64,000 nt of DNA, taken from NCBI RefSeq assembly GCF_030285665.1, contig NZ_CP127295.1, positions 4,712,001-4,776,000 on the forward strand. The letters are read 5' to 3'. Under the pieces are notes generated by a model. That model saw only the letters and a list, made by a program, of their open reading frames with translations, did not search any database and was not told where the DNA came from. Positions 60,587-64,000 of the stretch are shown here, piece after piece. This stretch comes from Amycolatopsis mongoliensis. GTDB lineage: Bacteria; Actinomycetota; Actinomycetes; Mycobacteriales; Pseudonocardiaceae. The position numbers and the translations under genes are program-made. The first letter of the stretch is position 1; every line of letters starts with the position of its first letter.

Positions 60587-61869
60587 GCCTGCGAGTTGAA
60601 CGCGAGAAGAAGACTGACGACGCGGAGGCGACCGTGAAGACCTCGAGCCCCAGCACGATCGAAGACGAGGAAGCCGACGTCGTCGATCTCCCGGACGGCG
60701 ACGACGAGCCCGACGAGGACGCCGAAGCCGGGCCGGAGAAACCGAAGACCGGCCTGAAGGACGTCATCCGGGCCAAACTGCCGAAAACCCGCAAGGTGCG
60801 CGTCATCCTGCTCGTGGTCCTGCTGCTCCTGGTCGGCGGCGGGGTAGGCGGCTACGTCTGGTATGACTCCCAGCGGCTACCGGACGACGCGGCCTTCCGC
60901 GTCGCGGGCCGAACCGTCACCGCCGACCAGCTCAGCGGTGTCCTCGAGACCTGGCGGGCCATGTACGGGGTCCAGCCACCACAGGACGAAGCGACCCTCG
61001 GCAGGTTCCGCAAGGACTCCGCCAAGGCGTACGCGGTGAGCTTGATCCTGCAGAAAGCCGCGCAGGACCGCGGGATCGTGATCGGTGACAAGGTGGCGCA
61101 GGACGCTCTGGCCAGGTTGATCTCGCAGCAGCTCGGCGAGGGGACGGAAGCTCACGACAAGTTCGTCCAGCAGCTGGGCAACGTCGGCACGTCCGAACCG
61201 GCCGTGATCGGGGAAATCAAGCAGCAGCTGGCTCTCTCTCAACTGTTCGACGCGGTGACCAAGGGATCCGGCGACGTCAGCGAGCAGGAAGTGAAGGACG
61301 CCTTCGCGACGCGAAAGGACCAGCTGGGCACCCCGGAGCAGCGCAAGATCGGCAACATCGTGGTCCGGACGAGGGAAGAGGCCGACCAGGTCATCGCCGA
61401 CCTGTCGCACGGAGCCAAGTTCGAAACCGTGGCCCAGCAGCGCAGCATCGACACCGCGACGCGCGACAAGGGCGGCGACCTCGGCGCGCTTTCCCGTGGC
61501 CAGCTGCAGGACGACTACGGGAAAGCGGCTTTCGGCGCAGCGACGGGGACGGTCTTCGGTCCGGTGCAGAACCAGTTCGGCTGGAACGTCGGGCGGGTCG
61601 ATGAAGTGACGGCTCCGGTGCCGGCGACCTTCGAAAAGGTGCACGACAGCCTCAAACAGCAGCTGCAGGTGGAAAAGATGCTCGCCGTGTGGCGTTCCTG
61701 GCTGGGAGACCAGATCAAGGGCGCCGGCGTGGAGTACGCGGACGAGTACCGGCCGGACGATCCCGACGCCGCACCGGACGTAAAGCCGGGCGAGAGCCCG
61801 GTGACCGGTCAGCAGGGCGCGGCGAACCCGGGCCGGCCTTCACCAGGACAGCCGGTTCCTTCGCGATGA
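60583..61869 (+). CDS. Membrane-anchored PPIC-type peptidyl-prolyl isomerase (SurA/PrsA-like)
   Basis: 428 aa. Acidic cytoplasmic N-terminus (DLPDGDDEPDEDAEAG), one membrane span (about 74-92), SurA-N-like helical region, then a parvulin domain (about 250-350) with KIGNIVVRTREEADQVIADL and GGDLGALSRGQL. A Pro/Gly-rich tail follows. It probably folds the exported Mce or MMPL domains. ATG overlaps the MMPL stop. Confidence 0.85.
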   Translation: MSLRVEREKKTDDAEATVKTSSPSTIEDEEADVVDLPDGDDEPDEDAEAGPEKPKTGLKDVIRAKLPKTRKVRVILLVVLLLLVGGGVGGYVWYDSQRLPDDAAFRVAGRTVTADQLSGVLETWRAMYGVQPPQDEATLGRFRKDSAKAYAVSLILQKAAQDRGIVIGDKVAQDALARLISQQLGEGTEAHDKFVQQLGNVGTSEPAVIGEIKQQLALSQLFDAVTKGSGDVSEQEVKDAFATRKDQLGTPEQRKIGNIVVRTREEADQVIADLSHGAKFETVAQQRSIDTATRDKGGDLGALSRGQLQDDYGKAAFGAATGTVFGPVQNQFGWNVGRVDEVTAPVPATFEKVHDSLKQQLQVEKMLAVWRSWLGDQIKGAGVEYADEYRPDDPDAAPDVKPGESPVTGQQGAANPGRPSPGQPVPSR

Positions 61870-62072
61870 GCACGGCTGCCCCGTTCCTCGTCTTGGCGGT
61901 TCTGCTTGTCCTTTTGGGACGGTGGGGCAGCAGGCGCTCAGTGGAGCTCGTTCCGGCGAACTTGCCGATGGCCGAGCGCGAGCGGCGCGCGAAAGTCGTC
62001 CGCCGAGGCGCCGTCAGCGCCTACGTGGTCGCGGCCGTCTTCGTCGTCGTGTCGGTTGCCGCGTTCTTCTAG
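61866..62072 (+). CDS. Small two-span membrane protein ending the mce operon
   Basis: 68 aa. Two membrane spans (about 4-19 and 48-67) with a basic loop. ATG overlaps the PPIase stop (ATGA), so it is translated with it. No family recognised. A terminator follows at 8 bp. Confidence 0.7.
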   Translation: MSTAAPFLVLAVLLVLLGRWGSRRSVELVPANLPMAERERRAKVVRRGAVSAYVVAAVFVVVSVAAFF

Positions 62073-62079
62073 CCGGCGG

Positions 62080-62110
62080 GCGCCGAGCCTTGTCAGCCCG
62101 GGCTCGGCGC
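62080..62110. terminator. Terminator between mce operon and response regulator
   Basis: Arms GCGCCGAGCC (62080-62089) and its complement (62101-62110), 11-base loop. It overlaps the last codons of the convergent response regulator gene. Confidence 0.65.
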
Positions 62111-62761
62111 CTGCTTACCAAGCAAGCCGTAGTGACCGGCCATGCCGGCGGCGACGATCCGGTTCGGAGCCCCCAGCTTGTTCAGGAGCGAGGCGACCAG
62201 GCGCTTCGCGGTCCGCTCGGAAACCAGCATGCGTTCGGCGATTTCTGCGGTCTCCAAGCCGCGGGACAGCAGTACCCACAGGCGAATCTCTTCCACCGCC
62301 AGCTGACCGAAGATCTCCTCCGGCGGGTGCCGCACCGCGTCGAGCAACGCGGTGAACAAGGTGTCCTCGACCACTCGGAAGCCGGCGGCCACGGACAGCA
62401 GGGGAGCGACCAGCACATCCGGATCAGCCGACTTCGGCAGGAATCCGTCGGCGCCGGCCCTCAGAGCTTCTTCGGCGAGCTTCAGGTCCGACGTGCCTGA
62501 CAGCGCGACGACTTTCGTATCGGGATGGCGGGACTTGATGTGGCGGATCGCCGGAATCCCGTTGACAGGCGGCATGGCGAGATCGACCATCGCGATGTCG
62601 GCGCCGCACGAGCCGACGAGCGAGGCTGCTTCCTCCGCGCGGTTCGTCGTACCACCGATCTCGAACCGGTCGCCGGCTTTCGCCTTGAGCAGCAGAGCTA
62701 GGCCCTGGGTGAACAGGTCGTGGTCATCGACAAGCACCAGAACGAGTTTGTGGTCTTGCAT
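62093..62761 (-). CDS. NarL/LuxR-type response regulator
   Basis: 222 aa. Receiver domain with VDDHDLFTQGL and D60 in IAMVDLAMPP; C-terminal LuxR HTH with LSRGLETAEIAERMLVSERTAKRLVASLLNKLG. ATG 62761 after GAGGAGAG. A -10 TATAGT (62796-62791) lies upstream. It is divergent from a sensor kinase, probably its partner, and convergent with the mce operon. Confidence 0.9.
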   Translation of the reverse strand: MQDHKLVLVLVDDHDLFTQGLALLLKAKAGDRFEIGGTTNRAEEAASLVGSCGADIAMVDLAMPPVNGIPAIRHIKSRHPDTKVVALSGTSDLKLAEEALRAGADGFLPKSADPDVLVAPLLSVAAGFRVVEDTLFTALLDAVRHPPEEIFGQLAVEEIRLWVLLSRGLETAEIAERMLVSERTAKRLVASLLNKLGAPNRIVAAGMAGHYGLLGKQAPSPG

Positions 62762-62842
62762 GGCTCTCCTCGTCGGAAGATGACAAAATCACTATACGAG
62801 GCCACCGGCAGAGGCGCTGGCGGCAGCATCGTGGAGGCACCG

Positions 62843-64000
62843 ATGTCGACCGTACCGTGGTGGCGTTCCGTGCGGTCGAGCACGATCCTCCAGACGGATA
62901 CGTTCCGGGAAAAGGACATCCGGATCGTGGAACGGGTGCCCGCCAGCGTCCGGATCGGCGTCGTGATGTCCGTCGGGCTGCTGCTCGCGCTCGGGCCGGA
63001 CTCCGTGCGGCACCACCTCGCGATCGGGTTGGTGTGGCTGGCTGTCGGCAGCATCTACGCGCTCATCGTCTTCTGGGATCCCTCGATCGAGTTACGCAGC
63101 ATCCGGTCCGCTTCGGTGGTGACCGGCCTGGACTCGGTCCTGTCGCTGGCCGTCATCACGTTCACCGGAGGTGCGAGCAGCGTCGCGGTGTCGCTGCTGT
63201 TCCTGGTCATCGCGGCCGCGGCGATGCGACTGTCCTTCGTGGCCACTGTGGCCGTGTCGATGGCCCTCGGTGGCGCCTACTTCCTGGTCGCGATGCTGAT
63301 GGACGCCGATCAGACGTCGTCGGCGATCCGCATGCAGTCCGGGTTGTGGTGGCCGGTCTACCTGGTGTTCACCGCAGCCCTGACAGGCGGCTTCGCGCTG
63401 TTGACCGAACGGGCGACACGAGCACACAGCGCCGCCCGGGCACAGGCGATCGCGGAACGGGCGGCGGCGGAAGAGGAACGGGACCTGCGTGCCCGCCTCC
63501 TGAAGTCCTACGAGGCCCAGGAAACCGGCTTGCACGTCATTCTGCACGAGTTCCGCACTCCCATCGCCTCTCTCAAGGCGCTGACCGACAACCTGGTCGA
63601 GCGAACCGGTACGGCGGCGGCCGAAGACGACGACAGCTGGACCAGCCTGCGGCTGCTGGCGGCCCACGCGGGCCACCTTTCGTCGATGATGGACGCGCTC
63701 GGCGACGTCGCCGCGAGCCGGCGGCCCACCTTCAGCACCGGGCGTCGCAGGGTCGTCGACATCAAGGAGTTCTTGTACGCGGCCGGAGACGCCGCCGGCC
63801 TGGCGGACTCCGAGCTGCAGATCACCGTCACGCCGCCGGGTGCACAGTCCCGCCTGGACGCACAACTGCTGCGACGCGTCATCACCAACCTCGTGGAAAA
63901 CGCCGGACGGCACAGCCGGGGCACGCCCGTCGAGGTCGTCGCGCGGCTGGGACGAGGACAGCTCCGGGTCATGATCCTCGACCGGGGGCCGGGTTTCCCG
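62843..64000 (+). CDS. Sensor histidine kinase (3' end beyond the window)
   Basis: 386 codons visible. About six membrane spans in 34-185, a coiled linker (about 190-220, ARAQAIAERAAAEEERDLRA), then HisKA with H in VILHEFRTPIASLKALTDNL and the N box VITNLVENAGRHS; the frame runs off the edge at DRGPGFP. ATG 62843 with GGAGG at 5 bp. Its HisKA type is not the HisKA_3 type usual for LuxR partners, so pairing with the divergent regulator is likely but not certain. Confidence 0.88.
   Translation, partial: MSTVPWWRSVRSSTILQTDTFREKDIRIVERVPASVRIGVVMSVGLLLALGPDSVRHHLAIGLVWLAVGSIYALIVFWDPSIELRSIRSASVVTGLDSVLSLAVITFTGGASSVAVSLLFLVIAAAAMRLSFVATVAVSMALGGAYFLVAMLMDADQTSSAIRMQSGLWWPVYLVFTAALTGGFALLTERATRAHSAARAQAIAERAAAEEERDLRARLLKSYEAQETGLHVILHEFRTPIASLKALTDNLVERTGTAAAEDDDSWTSLRLLAAHAGHLSSMMDALGDVAASRRPTFSTGRRRVVDIKEFLYAAGDAAGLADSELQITVTPPGAQSRLDAQLLRRVITNLVENAGRHSRGTPVEVVARLGRGQLRVMILDRGPGFP

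Overview
The window is high-GC DNA with dense genes, many GTG starts and typical actinobacterial families: an Mce lipid-import locus, a PadR/DrrAB-type ABC set, a DUF1206 membrane protein and a partner-switching anti-sigma system. Together these suggest a Pseudonocardiales-type actinomycete such as Amycolatopsis. That placement is inference from gene content only. No rRNA, tRNA, CRISPR array, transposase or prophage was seen.

Layout. 1-2 kb: a cut-off stressosome-type rsbR-rsbS pair and a divergent STAS antagonist/anti-sigma kinase pair. 2-6.3 kb: a secreted EEP-family phosphodiesterase, a DUF1206 membrane protein, and a PaaK-like adenylating enzyme behind a TetR regulator. 6.5-9.7 kb: a cell-wall group of GH25 muramidase, M15 carboxypeptidase and a membrane-spanning HTH protein whose lysozyme-like domain has lost its catalytic Glu. 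9.8-14.2 kb: two small proteins, a long perfect hairpin and a tandem pair of secreted PKD proteins. 14.3-18.6 kb: alcohol dehydrogenase, then a PadR-controlled ABC exporter with an alpha/beta hydrolase. 18.6-21.8 kb: a two-component system with a Met/His-rich sensor loop, a DUF2202 protein and an AhpD-like protein.

21.9-33.7 kb is the most striking region: a sulfide/persulfide oxidation island. It has two sulfide:quinone oxidoreductases, two MBL-rhodanese persulfide dioxygenase-like proteins, a rhodanese-DUF2892 protein, thioredoxin, a TauE/SafE exporter, DUF302, TusE/DsrC-like and DsrE-like sulfur carriers, and a side operon (Cys-rich miniprotein, PIG-L deacetylase, class V aminotransferase). 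A CsoR-family regulator lacking the copper-binding His lies in the middle. Seven near-identical 14-bp palindromes (TACCCC-N2-GGGGTA type) sit at the promoters, so the island looks like one persulfide-responsive (CstR-like) regulon. A second, weaker motif resembling DevR/OsdR boxes recurs in the same gaps.

33.7-40.2 kb: fatty acid desaturase, cold-shock protein, a GT87-like mannosyltransferase, a PPOX flavin protein, and an erythromycin-esterase/Vat-acetyltransferase operon divergent from a TetR gene. 40.2-46.0 kb: a TetR gene with two abutting operators, divergent from a five-gene operon (SDR, MBL hydrolase, epoxide-hydrolase-like, PF10118 protein with a diiron-like motif, flavin/2Fe-2S reductase) that may be an undescribed diiron oxygenase pathway. 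46.0-47.2 kb is a decayed stretch with an SDR tail and a LuxR HTH remnant. 47.2-62.1 kb: a complete mce locus (yrbEA/B, mceG inside the operon, mceA-F) continuing into an RND/MMPL transporter, a membrane-anchored PPIase and a 68-aa membrane protein. 62.1-64.0 kb: a LuxR-type response regulator and a divergent sensor kinase cut by the window edge.
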